NCBI RefSeq assembly: GCF_000002425.4
Contig: NC_037270.1
Span: forward strand, 1,549,765 to 1,613,764
DNA from: Physcomitrium patens
Taxonomy: Eukaryota > Streptophyta > Bryopsida > Funariales > Funariaceae
Reading direction: 5' to 3'
DNA: 64,000 nt
The notes beneath the pieces were generated by a model. The model searched no databases, was not told the DNA's origin, and saw only the letters and a list, made by a program, of their open reading frames with translations. The translations under genes were made by a program, and so were the position numbers. Below, one piece after another: positions 11,726 through 24,958 of this stretch. Within the stretch, counting starts at the first letter, position 1. Each line of letters begins with the position of its first letter.

Positions 11726-14700
11726 AAGTAGTATAGTAGGAGCTTAACAAGAAATTCAAGAAAATTCTTCATCAACAAAGAAAGAAAAGACCAACAAGTT
11801 TAAATCATAAATCTAAGGTGAGTATAATTTTTAACAACTTTTATTGATTTTTAATTTATTTTGCTAATATAGATTGTGGTTTAAGGGGAAAGAGCTCAAA
11901 AAAAAAATGACATTAATAGTTCGCAAGCAAGTAAGTCTTTGAACCCTTGTCAATTATTTCTTTTTTTGAAATTTTAGCAAATAGCTTGAATATAAGAAGC
12001 GTGAGCTAGAAATTAGAGGGTAGAATCTAAGAGGAAGACATAAGAAGAAGTAACCTTCTAAACCTTCTTATAGTTTTTTTTCATATGAGATCAATAGAGC
12101 CTTAGAACCTTTTACTATCCCAATCCAAAAATAATTTTTCAAACCATTTAGTTCGAATCAAATACAGAGAAAATCACATTGGAAATTCTTTAACTAGTGT
12201 AAAGTTGACTAGAGATACAACCAGGTGAGTCCTTCTTCAAAGTGGTATAATTGTCTTGCAAAGAAAAAATTTTGTCTAATAAAAAATTGTTCTTAATTGT
12301 TGTAGTAGGTAATTTTTTAATAGTCTTGTTGTAAAAAGGCAAGAAAATAGAAGAGTTTGGGCTTTCTGCCATTTTGATATGGAATTCTTTTTGACAATTA
12401 AGATTGCTTAGGATCACTCCTACATACGGTAGTTCCATATAAAAATTAAAGTCGAGAATGGTCTTACTTGGAGTGATACTCAAGCAAACATTCTTCCTTT
12501 AATTGTTTTTGTTTTGTTTTTCTTCCCTATTAGAAGGTACTTTAAGTGGATTACATGTGAAAGAGCCAAAAACTAAATTATTATGAATTAATAGATGAAA
12601 TTGCATTAAATTGAATGGTAAGTTGATTATCATGTAGATGCATTATTCTGCTAGATCTAAGCAACTCAACTTATCACCAACCATAGAAAATTCATAATCA
12701 AGTATTAAGAAAAATAAACCAAAGACCAAATAAGAAGAGATTCAAATTAAACAACCTGCACCTTGAATGTTAGAAGTTTTTTTTGTCCTAAATCTAATTA
12801 AAGAAAATCTAATTGATAAATTTAGAGAAAAAAGATTAAAATTTGATTCACCTAACTTATTTTTAGAAGTAAATCAAAAGAAAGAAGGATCAATACCTCT
12901 TTCTTTTCCAATAGAACGCAATAGAGAAACTAATCTCAATCTTATATTCATCAACTCCTTGGTTCAACCAAGTGATTTACTAGTTGTAATTCCTAAGGAT
13001 TTTCAAGCAGCTTCTATGCCTTACAACCATCCTACATTTAAAAAGACTAGGAATAATGATCCATCAACACATGTGGAGAGGTTCATAGAACTTCTCACAA
13101 CATGTTTAATTACCAACCTAGGTTATTACCATGTATAGTTTTCAAGCACCCTAAAAAATGAGACTTACAAATGGTATAGAAACCACCCCTTGTAAACCTT
13201 TAAAAATTAGAATATTCTTATGATAGCATTTTTAAAAAATTTAAACCAAAAGTAGGACAAAGTAACCCCTTTACGGCCCTCTTTTCTTTGAAATAAGGAA
13301 AAGGAGAAGAAATCATTGAATATATTTGGTAACTTGAGTTGATATTAAGTCTATTTATAGGTAATATCTTCATCCACTTTTTTATTGAAAGATTTAATAG
13401 TGAGGGAATAATTTGAGAGATCCTAAAAGATAGGCCAAATAATTTAAACGAGGCCAAAAAAATTGTTTGGATAGTCAAAGATATTGTGAAGCATCAAGAG
13501 CAAATGTGGAAAAAAGAAGACCATAGAATCCCTAGTTTTATCTCTATACATGCTCAAAATATAGAGAATTTTCAAGGACATTTGTTTACAATTGTGAAAA
13601 CTCAATTTCAATCCATAAATCACTATCTAGCACTTTTAGAAGTTAAACCACCTCTCATTCTTTCTGAATTGGCATACCCAAAAGATAGAAATACATGGAA
13701 GGAGGACTTTAAGAATGAATTCCTCAAAAACCAACAAGGGTTCCGAAATAAACTTTCTCAATAAATGAAGGCTATGCAAAAGCAAATGATTCTTTTAATT
13801 AAGAGTCAAAATCCAAATCAAGCTCCATCTTCCATAGAATTTAGTAGGTACACTTCAAGGCTTTGGTACACTAAGTACAATCAATTAAGGCATATTAGTC
13901 AATTTTTCTCAAACCACCAAATTACCATCAAAATCAAAGAAGGTAGCAATTGTATCTTCTACCTCATAAGTACCAAGGTATAGTGGATTTCAATTTCGAA
14001 TTCCAACCTCAAAAAAATACTATCAAAGGCTTTAGAAATGAGCAATGGCAATGACAAGAAAAGCACCACTTTTATTGAAAAATCCATCGACCAAATAGTT
14101 GTTGGATAGAGAATGGAGTAGTATGTAGAAATTGTGGAAGAAATCATCCTACAAATGTGTGTAGAAAACTTGATAAGATATTTTCTTTAAAATTTTCACA
14201 AGAAAATTATCAACAGCAAGTCCCAGATCATTTGAAGGGAGAAAAAATTTCAAATTTAGATAACACCTTAAGACATCTTAATTTTTTTTTATGATTATAA
14301 TAATAATCATCAAATCCAACACCCTCTTTTAACTTTAAATACACAAGGAAGATTTATTCTATTAAGCATTGGCCAACTTCAATATGGCCAACAAAATTCA
14401 TAAGATGTAAGGTATTTGAAAATACCAACCAAAGAATAAGGTTTTTAATCTATTATTTAATATCATTAGATTTTTTTTTAATCCAATCATTTTAGATTTA
14501 TTATGATTAAAAAAATACAATCTTTGAATAGATTAGATTTTTCATAGTCCTATTTTTTTAAAAGTATAATTAAGAATATAATTAATTAAATAAAAAGTCA
14601 TAAGTTTGATACAACCAAATCTATATTTATAAGTACAAGAGCTTTCTTGTATGCTATAAAAAAAATATTACCTTATGTCATTTATGCCACACTTATTTCT

Positions 14701-16493
14701 AATAGTGAAAAGACTTCAAATGACATTTCTAACCAAAGTCTCATGATACTTTTAAGTTTGATTTCAAGAAGAATCTATTATATTTTGAGAGATGCTCATA
14801 TATTCCAGAAGATAAAGCTTGATTATATGTTTTTTAAGTTTATCACAACTTTTTAGCAGTAAGGCATTTTAGATAAAATAAGACTTTAGAGCTAATATCT
14901 AAAGATTTTTAGTGGCTTTAAATATCAAAGGCTGTCAAAGATTTTGTTCAATCTTGTGATGTTTGCTTAAGATAAAAAATTCTTTGTCATTGACCTTACA
15001 GACTTCTTTAGCCATTTTTTATTTTAGAATAACCATAGTCTTTTATTTATATGGATTTTATCATAGATCTTTTAGACTCAGATTCTTATAACTCTATATT
15101 TGTAATAGTAGATTGTTTCACTAAGTTGACACATTTTGTATCATATATAATATCTATCAAAATTAAAGAAACAACTAAGCTTTGCTTTGACAATATCTAT
15201 TACTATCATAGATTGTCTAAAGATATTATAATGGATATGAAAACTCAATTTATATCAAGATTTTAAAGAATTTCATGTGTAACATTCTTCTATACAAGAA
15301 ACATATTTCTTAATTAATTATGATTATCATCCATGACTTGATACTTTTGACTTTTCAAAAGTTGATAAATTATGGCAAAAGATTTAGAAAATCATTTATT
15401 TGAGCTACATACAATAATAAAGGGACAACTAAAGAAGCTCAAGAACAACAAAATGAGCAACGTGGTTGCCTATTGCAAGGAACAATCTCATTTCTAAGTT
15501 TGTAATAAAATATGGTTACTTTGTCATAATATTAAAACTATTTTGCTTAGTGATAAATTAGATTATTATAGACTTGGACCATTTTTTATCTATAAATAAG
15601 TCAATTTAGTTGCTTATTGATTATATCTATTAGAATCTATGATATTCCATCATATATTTTACATGTCTCTTTTGGAGGCATATAAAATAATGAATGTCTT
15701 GAGAAAAAGACAAATACCACCACCTCTTATAAAAGTGGATAATAATCAAGAATTTAAGATAAAAAAGTTTTAGACTCAAGGTGGTACCAACTTAGATTGG
15801 AATATCTTATTCATTATTATGGATATGATATTATTAAATGTACATGGAAGCTAGTAAAAATTATCACAAATTTAGCAAAGAAGGTCAAAGTTTTTCATCA
15901 ATGACATCTATTAAAAGGAAGATGAAAGTTAACAAACCTTTACTATAAAAGAAATATAATTTTAAAAAGATTGTATTCTATTTTCTATCTTTATTTTTAA
16001 TTTTTGTATAATTATGGCATTAACAAGATAAAAAATTAATAGTTAATAAATTTAATTTAAAAACTATTATTTCTTAATTCACCAAATGAGATATTATTAT
16101 TATCACAACCTTCAAGACAATGTATTGGAAATGAAGACCTTCAAGAATGATATATTCTTCATTGAGTAGATGGCAAGATACAATGCTTTTGGTATTACGA
16201 CTTGAGAAGAAAGTCTTGATGTGTGGTGATTTTATTAGAGATAGAAACAATTTTTGATGGTATTACAAATATTTTTTATGAAGAAAGTTACAAAGGTCTT
16301 CACAATGATTAAATAATAGGATGATTTTTCCACTCTAAAATGAGACATCACCAATGGATAAGAAGACCAATCAACTATCTTTGAAAAAAATAAAGATTAG
16401 TGTATATTAAAAATATACTTTGCTACATCTTAAATTTCCTCAATATGTGATTAACGCTCCTTGTGGAACTTGGCTTCAAAAAGGAGAATAATA

Positions 16494-18532
16494 TCAGAGA
16501 CATATATTTATTATAATTATTATTTAGGTAATATGAATAAGTAGAAATAGATAAAAGCAAATTAATTCCATAATATCTTTTAAAAAAGCTTTCTAAAAGC
16601 TTTAAAGACATTGCTTTGACTTTACATGTATTTGTAGTTGATTAGTAGGTTAAAAACTTGATCAATTAGTTAACCACGTACTACACATTATCATGTTGTG
16701 GTTTAGCTATTATGTGGAAATAATGCACATAAATATTTAATATATAATTTACGATACAATGTGGTAAGAACCACATTATTAGATTTTAGTTAGTCACAAA
16801 ATATGATTAGATTACTACTTTGAAGTAGTTTTTTATAAAGGCTATTATTGAGGTTGATTTTATTTTGATAATAGTTTTATATATTTATATACACCTTTAT
16901 TAGACATTGGTGATTCTTTAAATCTTATTTTGTTTCTTTTATTTGGTATTTAGGGCATATATTGTATAGATCTTATAAAAAAAATTTAAAAAAATTGAGA
17001 AAGATTTTGGTAGCAAGAAGAGTAATTAGGATATCCAAATAGATGAATGTAGATGGATGATGAAAACCTCCATTGCTATTGGCCAAAAGGCATGCCCAAT
17101 GGGCTTCAGGGAGGTTGCCTAAGGCCTTATTAAGAATTAGGGTTACTTTTTTGAAGTCAGTTGAACTTAGGAGGCTAAAATTCAAAGAATTTAGGATTTT
17201 GGCTATATTTTTTGTGGAAGTTTTATGTGATTTGGAGTTTTTATGAAAGCTATATAGGCACTTAAAATTAAGATATTGGTTTTGTATCTATTGTCACTAT
17301 TTTGGACATAACGCACTCATATAGAAAGAAATGAAGGATGAATAATTGGGGTTGGAGAGAAAAAAATTTAATTACACTTTTTACATATAATTTGATGGAT
17401 TCTAAGCTAAGATGAAGGAATTATAGGAAGTTGAAGTCAAAACTTGTAATCTAAGGGCAATAAGTGACCTAATTTAATAGTTAATGTGTTTTGAGCCATA
17501 TCTTAAGTAGTGTAATAAGATTTTGGCTAAATATTTCTAAGAATGTGTGATTTTATATTAATAAAATTTATACACAAATTTTGTAGCATTTGGAGATTGG
17601 ATTTTCGAGATATAGAAAAAATAGTATTTAGATGCTTATAAATTAGGATTTAAAGTACTTGCTAGGATTTTCCAAGATGCCAGATGATATGTGGTAGGTT
17701 TGTAGTTTATTTTTTTGTGAAAAAGCTTAAGAATAAATTTTATATTATCTAGAAATTTGAGAGAAATTGAATAATTTAATAAAGAGATATTAATTTCTAA
17801 AGTTTAGAGAGAAAAAATTGTTTGTACGAAAAAAAAAAATTTGAAAAGGTTTGCTATAACTTGAGCATTTTATGGAAAATAAAAGAGCTTTTAGGAGCTA
17901 AGACTTTATATATATATTGAAGATGGAGATATGGAGCTATGAAAAAATTATGATATAAAGATGGATATTTGTAAGAGGATTATAGAATTTCTTTGAGCTT
18001 ATGGAATATCAAACTTACTGGCAAACAGTTAATTATGATTTGGTATATCAAAGGATATTAAAGAATTTTTAAACACTTTAAAAAGCCTTATATATAGAAC
18101 TTTTTAAATATAAAAGTTTTTTATTAATAGAATATCTCTTAATATAATTATATTTCTTTGGCTTTTATAATAAAAATATATCACTTATTGGAACTTGTCT
18201 AATAAGTTAAAACTAAATTCTCTATAGCTAGGCACTCAGTGTATTCCTAGATAGAAAATCGTGCCATACGACATTATATTGGTAGCTTGCAAAAGAAGCT
18301 AATTATGTAGCATCTATATAAAAAACTTGCCTTATAAGTTAAGATACATATTATATAAAGTCAATACGTTTTGGAGGTCCTATAGAATGTTGCTACATTA
18401 CTCTCAAGTAGATAGTATATATAAAGGAAAGAGGGAAGCCTTCTTCATTCTTGTCAATTCTTTTCTTGCTTCTAGTCTAGTTTGAAGAGTTTATAGTTTT
18501 TTTTGTCTTTTGGCAATAGGCATTCTAATTTA

Positions 18533-18560
<28 letters not shown>
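16494..18560 (+). repeat. 3' LTR of the plus family B element, split by a family C LTR
   Basis: The LTR starts TATCAGAGACATATAT right after the polypurine tract. Its first part is 16494-16688 and its second about 18274-18540, which carries TATATAAAGG (TATA box, 18416-18427) and runs into an (AT)n tract. The interior matches the LTRs at 25661-26120, 47153-47705 and 53028-53566. The gap between the two halves is filled by another LTR. Confidence 0.75.
16689..18273 (+). repeat. solo LTR, family C, nested in a family B LTR
   Basis: Begins near TATCATGTTGTGG and ends near CCATACGACA. The reverse complement of this sequence recurs at 26963-28299, including a shared stretch over 16980-17170 (GGCAT/CCAAT and AGGCCTTA neighbourhood). 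No internal coding domain lies between, so it reads as a solo LTR. Edges are good to about 20 bases. Confidence 0.7.

Positions 18561-18592
<32 letters not shown>
18539..18592. repeat. (AT)n dinucleotide repeat
   Basis: About 54 bases of alternating A and T at the junction between the family B LTR and the copia element. Confidence 0.95.
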
Positions 18593-18596
<4 letters not shown>

Positions 18597-19584
18597 TTTT
18601 CTTACTCCTTTGAGAAAATCTTACTTGTTTATTTTTTTTAATTAAGTTCTTGTCTTTGAGAAGACTCCCAAATTCCAAAAAAAAAAATCAAAAAATTATG
18701 AATATATACCTAAAAGTGGTAGGTGCTTTACTTGCAGAAAATAACACTATACAAGAGATAATAGTTGTTCAAAATATAAAGAGTATCACCAAATTTAAAA
18801 GAATTAGGAGCTAAAGGTAATAAAAATAATATTTATATATTTAATGGTAAAAAATGATGGAAAGAGCTCAAGAAACAAAGAAGCATATTACTTTGAAGTA
18901 GCAATAGCTATGATAGACACAAATGAAGAAAATAGCTAGTTCTTTGATTTGGAAGTAAGCAAGCATGTCACTAAAAATGCTTGCAATCTTATTCATTAAT
19001 ACAAGACATCAGAACAAAGACAAATAAAAACAGCTATAAGTCAATTTCATAGTATAACTAGCTAGAGAGCATCAAATATTATTTCTTTCTATGGATCAAT
19101 AAAAAATATGACAAATACTCTTTATATCTTAGGATTGTCAAAAAAATTCTTGTTTATTGGTAGTATACTTAATAAAGTTAATATTGTCAAATTTGATTCA
19201 TAATCTTGCAATATATTTAGTAAAAACAACACAACTAGGATTATGGCTAGAAGAATTAAAAACTATAAAATATACTAAATAAGTTAGATTTTAATTAAAA
19301 ATAATCATTACTAGTATAGATAAAAAAATAAAATAAAAACAAAATAAAGCAAAATAAAACAAAACAAAACAAAACAAACAAAAAAAACTTCATATTTGGC
19401 ATAAGAAAAATATGAGTCAACTAAGCAACAAAGGCTTAAGATTTTTAAAAAATCATTCATTAGCTGAAGGACTTCTAAAATTTCATGGAGAACTGGAGAC
19501 ATTTGAATATTATATGAAAAGATAATAATGCAAAAAAGAAGTTCTCAAGAAAAATGCAAGTCTCATATTTTCTATAGTATATGT

Positions 19585-20275
19585 TATTATATACTATACA
19601 AAATATGATATGAGCATATATACTATATAGAATATATTATAAGAGTATACAAATAATCTGATGTATGTAGTCCAATGCTAAGAACATCACTCTCAAGCTC
19701 TAAGTATTTTCTAACTTTTATTGACAACTATGGTAGATTCACTATAATTTATTTTTTGAAAAAGAAATTTTAAATATAAAAAAAATTCAAACATTTTACA
19801 ACCATAGTTAAAAACCATGTGAGTCAATAAATCGACTCACAGATTGTTTTAGGATAGAAGAATGCAATTGGAGTGTTAATTGGCAATTGCTAATTGAAGA
19901 ATAATATAGAATACTCTAGATATAAGCAAAATAGTGCTAGTAGAGAAAATATAGGTAGTTTAGAAAATCTAGTAGAAATCCTCATGAAGAAGGCATCTTA
20001 GTGGCATTAGATGGACATCTTTGATTATCTTAAGAGCATCTAGAAGGAATCTAGAAGCTTCAAATTTCTAGTTTTATATGGCCTAATTATAGTTGTACAC
20101 AATCTAGATATAACTTGTATACAATCCGGATATAGTAGTAGATATGGTACCAGATGCTGTATGGGATACAGATAAATTACAATATGAGATGCTGTATTAG
20201 ATATAATATACAATTTGATATATGGCATATGATATACTAGATACTATACAGAATATGATACGAGCAGCATACAAT
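19585..20275. repeat. three copies of a short AT-rich motif
   Basis: An approximately 30-base motif (ATACTATACARAATATGATA then YGAGCA) occurs at about 19590-19620, in weaker form directly after it at about 19621-19651, and again at about 20241-20270. The third copy sits just before the GC-rich segment begins. Confidence 0.6.
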
Positions 20276-22300
20276 ACGGTGGCAGATTGATATCTGGGCG
20301 AGCCGGTTGTCGCCATCCGGGTATCTAACCCCGCTTCCCCGGCGGGGTTGCTCCGATAGAGGTCCAGGCGGACCCCGATCTGCCCCTTTCTTCCCTTTTT
20401 ATTTTATTTTATTTTATTTTTTGAGTTTTTGAGCTCCGCGAGTGGCAGGCTATGTTGCGGCCGGGCAGCACATTTTATTTTTATTTTTATTTTTGTGATC
20501 AGCGTGGACCACCGAGATTCGGTGTTGTTCGGCAACGGAGGCGTTGGAATGCGGAGGATCAGGGCTCTTTGTCTATTCGGTTTGTTGTTGGAGTGTGCAT
20601 GTGGCGGCATCGACGGTTGGATCTTGCATGTGGTGGCCACTGCCATCGTCAACAACTTTTGTTTGTTTTTTCTTCTTTTCCTCCGCTCCAATTTTGAGAG
20701 TCTTGTGGTGTGCGTTAGTGCGTAGTGGAGCTGAGGCGGTGCTGTGTTGCGGTCTTCGTTCAGTCAACTTGGTTCCTAATTCTCCAAGTCGTCGTCGTCA
20801 TCCTTGTCGTAGTAGTGCTGCAGGCGATTTCTACGTCTGGGTTTGGTTGTTCGTAGTTTACACTCACAACTTGATAGTGAGTACAGGTTGAGCGAGAGAG
20901 AGAGAGAGTAAGGGCGCAAGTGATTGAGGTCTATTGGCGGATTGTAGCGTGTTGGATTGGTCGTCCCCTCAATTGTCGCAGTGGGTTTGGGAGCTTCGTT
21001 GATTGAGCATCGCGTTTTAATTTTTAATTTTTTTATGCGTGCTTCTGTAGAAGTATTTTTAAAGATGAACACTATTTCAGAGGGGTACTCTTGGGAAGTA
21101 GGTTGTTGAGTTCGTGTATTCACTATTCGCCGAGCGATTGGGTTTTAAACAAGATTCTCCGATGCTCATTCCCCTTTGCAAGCAGAATACCTGGAGTAGG
21201 AGGGCATCAGGGTTAAGTATCTTTTGTGGTTTTTCTGCAATTGCAGAATTTGTACTAGCTTTGTCGAGTCAGGATGGTTTGTTCTTGAGTCTTCGAGTCT
21301 TAAAGTATATTGATTGTCGTACGGTTCATTTTTTTATCCCAGTCATTGCTTCCAGATGATAATCCTTCTCCTGCAGCGCAACTTTGAGACTCGTGTGCGT
21401 GGAGGGAATCACTTCATTTGAGGCAAGGGTTTGGTTTAAAATGTCTATGGAACGAGCTGGAGCCTTTTTTGGTCATGACAACGCCCACATCCGCGTCGAG
21501 ATCACCAACATGTGAGTCCGCAACTTCATCTTATTGATCATCCCAAGAAGGCACCTAAACTGGACTCCGTAGCGGATAGTGTGATGTCTGCTTGACCACA
21601 ACAGCTTCATCGGCGACCACAGCCTGCATACACAACACTGCACCTCACAATGCAAACAATAGCAAGGCTAGTTTTGAGGCTATAGTTGAAGTGCAAAAGT
21701 GGAGTTAATTATACAGAGCATCAGCACAGCTCATGGAATTGAATAAGTTGAAGGATCATAGAGCGATGGGTCTAGTTTGGGAGCGACAGTTCTGGTAGTT
21801 GAAAAATCGATTGGAGGTTAATTATCGGGATGTGCTTCGGTGATATTCATTCCATTCGATATTGATCAGATCAAATGTGCTTCATTATCAAAAGCCAAGC
21901 TATCAGTTGAGAGAATAGTATCAGCGTGAAGTTAGTTGTTGGCAAACTTATTGTGGATTCCGACATGCCCAATAGGATCTTCTTGGTCAATTCAAGGTTG
22001 TTGTATTGAGCACTCAAGGCCTAGATCTAGATCGATAATTCTGCTGAGTATCGGTGCTGTGTTGATCAACCAAGCTGTGGAGAGCAGTTCATTCACCTTG
22101 TGAAGTGTAATTGAAGAGCACAGTCAATCAATAGGAAACGAAATAAGCTAAGGTGTTTTTATCCAAGCATCAACCTGCCTTGCCTATGTTATTGGAGGGA
22201 ATTCTCAATGACGAGTAGCTCAAGGAGGTGTTGGAGTCAAGGTCGACAACAACACTCTGTCTGCCGCAGCATTCCATTCTGTAAGCATTCTAAGGTAGGA
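20276..22300 (+). other. GC-rich segment inside the copia integrase
   Basis: Composition changes sharply from AT-rich to GC-rich at about 20280 (CCGGGTATCTAACCCCGC neighbourhood) and fades after about 22300. It contains TTTTA repeats (20400-20425 and 20470-20495), a GA repeat (20893-20908) and CpG-containing sequence. Open frames in 20404-20891 occur on both strands and look compositional. The right part carries decayed coding sequence (separate entry). It resembles the 5' part of a host gene carried into the element. It could instead be an unfamiliar transposon such as a Helitron with a captured gene, but I could not identify Helitron ends. Confidence 0.45.
21439..22290 (+). pseudogene. decayed coding sequence of unknown family
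   Basis: A start-like ATG at 21439 opens a short exon-like frame (MSMERAGAFFGHDNAH...) that ends at a good donor, AACAT|GTGAGT near 21510. From about 21655 to 22060 one plus-strand frame reads as a plausible charged helical protein, interrupted only by stops of the kinds TAG, TGA and TAA that would arise from CAG, CGA and CAA by C-to-T change. The rest to 22290 is similar but weaker. The family is not recognised. It may be a gene fragment captured by, or hit by, the retroelement nest. Confidence 0.4.
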
Positions 22301-22309
22301 CGAATTTGC

Positions 22310-22500
22310 ATTGGATGAGGCTAGGATTTAGACAACCATAGGTTAGATTTGAATGAAATTGGGTTAAGATGCAATTTAGGATTTTGGATGAATAAATGGT
22401 GGATGAGAAAATATTCCGTTGGATGAAAATCTATTCTCAGATGAATACTCATTAGTGGATGAAAAATTGTCTTGGATAGAATTTAACATTCGATGATTTT
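22310..22500. repeat. dispersed GGATGA motifs
   Basis: The hexamer GGATGA recurs at least five times in about 200 bases, often as TTGGATGA or GTGGATGA, at irregular spacing. Possibly the remains of a tandem array. Confidence 0.5.
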
Positions 22501-23620
22501 TTTATTACTAGATAATTAAAATATAAAATAAAATAAAACAAATATAAAATAAAATCATATAAAATTTTCCTTTTAAGTGTGGATTTTGAAGATTTTTTGA
22601 TGTTGTGTATGTTGTTGTTGTGGAACATATTAGTAAAAAATTGAACTAGTTTATAGCAATTAATGGTCTTTTAATAAAGAGTAGGAAGGCATTTTATATA
22701 ATCAATTTATAAGTTAATTAATAGTTGTGAATTAAAATAAATCACCTTATAGAGGAGTCATTTAGTTAACAATTGAGAAGTTATAGAATTTATTAGACAC
22801 TAATATAACAATCATCAAGAAATATTAGGATTATTTGATAATTAAATTGTTGTCAATTGGAATAGATTTCTAATTAGTGGAGATTTATTTTAGTTCATAA
22901 ACCAATATAGTCTAATAAGAATTTGTACTATCAAATCAAAGAGAGGAGGAGAATACACCAATAATGAATTTATTGTGTTTTGTGATTCAAAAAGAATAAA
23001 ATGAGAACTTATCTAAGTATATTTGCTACAATAAAATGGTATCTCAAAATATAAGAACGAAACCCTATTGGACAAGGCACAAAGTATATTTTTGGAAGTT
23101 GAAATATCAAATTATTTATGAATTGAAGTGATAAATATAGCAAACTATCTAATAAAAAAAATACCTACTTTAGCAAATAATAGCACAATACCTTACAAAG
23201 TACTCAATGCTAACAAATCCAAAGTAAATCACATTTGTATTTTTGGATGCAAAACATTTATTTTCATTACAAAAATTGATAGAAATAAATTAGAATATAA
23301 ATTCTTTTGTTATGTATTAGTTAGATTTGATGAATTAACAAAGACATATTAATTATATAGTTCAAAGGCAAAGAAAGTTTTGATACCATAAGATGTGAGA
23401 TTTATTGAAAATGTAGTTAGGACTAAACCTCATGTGAAGGAAATACAAATAATAAACAACAACTTATTAACAATATTACCAATACGTGACAAAGTACAAG
23501 TAATGGACAAAAATTCTAATTCAACAATTCAAGAACAGTAGTCTAAATTTCAACCTATAAACAAAGAAGAAGAGTTGGAAGAAAATTCAACCAATTCTAA
23601 TATATATTATAATTTATTAG

Positions 23621-24958
23621 TGTTGTTTTATGTATTGTCTTGTTTGAAAATGCACCAAGCATTTAATTGTAAAAAGTGAAGTTGTATTTTACAAGTATCC
23701 AAGAAATCATAATAGATTTCATCCATATATGCAATTCAAATCTCAATTCAAAAGTTCTTAAAACCAATATAAATTACTCAAAAACACTCTTCTTAGTAAC
23801 TTCAATTATATACAAACTCCAATTGTCTTATTACTTTCATAATTAGACAATTTTGATTTCTCTTTGCAAATCCTAATCCTACTTAGTAAGCTTCAACAAG
23901 CTATAACTCCAAATCTAATTGTCTACTTGATGCAAAATTTTGCATACAAATGCCTCTATAAGTCTTTTACATGCTCAAAAAAACTCAACCCAATTCAACT
24001 TATAGATTGTGAGATTACATCCAAAAAATTGCACAAATATTACTTAACCACCAACTTGAAAGTTGATGTAGATGTTTTAGTAGTAATTTCTCCTTCTATA
24101 ACTATTAACTTCAACTCAAAATTGATATATAGGTTGATCTTTAAGTCATCTAATACCATGCCAAATTTCACATTGTTTCAATAAATAGATCTTCAAATAT
24201 CATAGAAATCCTACCCAACCTCAAACTACCAACTTCTGATATCCTCTTACACCAAAAATAAAATATCTTCTAATCAAATTTTTAGATTAAAAAAGAAATT
24301 ATGCACATTTATTACACCTAATCAACTAAAGATTATCAAATTTTAAACTATAGATGTAATATCAATTGTACAAACTAGCTGAGAGCACTAGCCTTAATTG
24401 TATTGCATAAATCCGAAGTCACCAATACAAATGCTAACTTTGAAAAAAAATTTCAAAATCATTTCAAATCCTATGAAAATAAGTCTTACATATCTAAAAC
24501 AAAATTGAACCTAGTGCCCCAATTCTAGTTGTTGATCTCCAAATGCTTTTATACTTTGCCCTAAGCAGCTGTTTTAGTAGCTAAAGGTCTAATTTTGATC
24601 CTATTCTACAAATGGTCGACCCTTAAATATTAATCCAAGCTATCCTAGGGAATTTTTAGCCCGATCCTATCCTCAACTTAACAATAGTATCAATCATACT
24701 AATTATTTAATGCTTTCATCATATTTTTACTAATTTATGGCCTTTTTAAGATAGTAAAAGAATTTTTACAACCTAAAAGGTAAAATTACTGACCAACCTT
24801 TAATCTATTAGCTATTAAGATAAAAAAATAAACTAAAAAGCTTTTATAAAAGCCATGTTTAAGTAGCTTGAATTATTATTAAACCAAGATGATTAGATAT
24901 TAATTAAAAAATTATTTTTTATTATTTTTTTACCATATAATTGTATTACAACATGATA
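23621..24958 (-). repeat. solo LTR, family A, inserted in the copia element
   Basis: Aligns end to end with the LTR at 4581-5907 in the same orientation, including the shared stretches near 23860-23960 and 24640-24860. It has no internal gag or pol attached on either side, and copia integrase and reverse transcriptase lie to its left and right, so it is a solo LTR. I see no convincing target duplication. Confidence 0.8.

Larger units (their letters stand above)
10896..14250 (+). mobile_element. gypsy-type element fragment: leader and gag
   Basis: Plus-strand fragment. A TTTTGGTGCATTTTC site near 10899 resembles the primer-binding sites of Tat/Athila-type gypsy elements (TTTGGCGCC...), followed by a long AT-rich leader. 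Gag begins about 12767; the run around 13063-13140 (DPSTHVERFIELL...) matches the retrotransposon gag domain, and a CCHC-like zinc knuckle (CRNCGRNHPTNVC) lies near 14125-14165. This gag differs from that of families A and B in the window. Pol is not seen before a different element begins about 14.65 kb. Broken fossil. Confidence 0.6.
14650..18560 (+). mobile_element. chromodomain Ty3/gypsy element, family B, 3' half (plus)
   Basis: Plus-strand pol end of a chromovirus: an integrase zinc-binding region (about 14760-14970), integrase core (15051-15290, MDFI...D and VDCFTKLTHF), integrase C-terminus (about 15550-15690, LGPF...SLLEAYK) and a chromodomain (about 15740-15910). Untranslated sequence ends in a purine tract (AAAAAGGAGAATAA) immediately before the 3' LTR at 16494. 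The 3' untranslated part and LTR match the elements at 25661 and 47153, which sets the family. Gag and reverse transcriptase of this family are not seen. Broken fossil. Confidence 0.75.

Noticed and set aside
12190-12483. 97-codon minus-strand frame
   Set aside because: It lies antisense in the leader of a plus-strand gypsy fragment and shows no domain; probably a chance frame in AT-rich DNA.
20404-20891. Overlapping open frames of 80-115 codons on both strands
   Set aside because: They overlap each other in several frames, are rich in F, C and V or in repeat-encoded residues, and follow TTTTA and GC-rich composition; no domain or splice support was seen.
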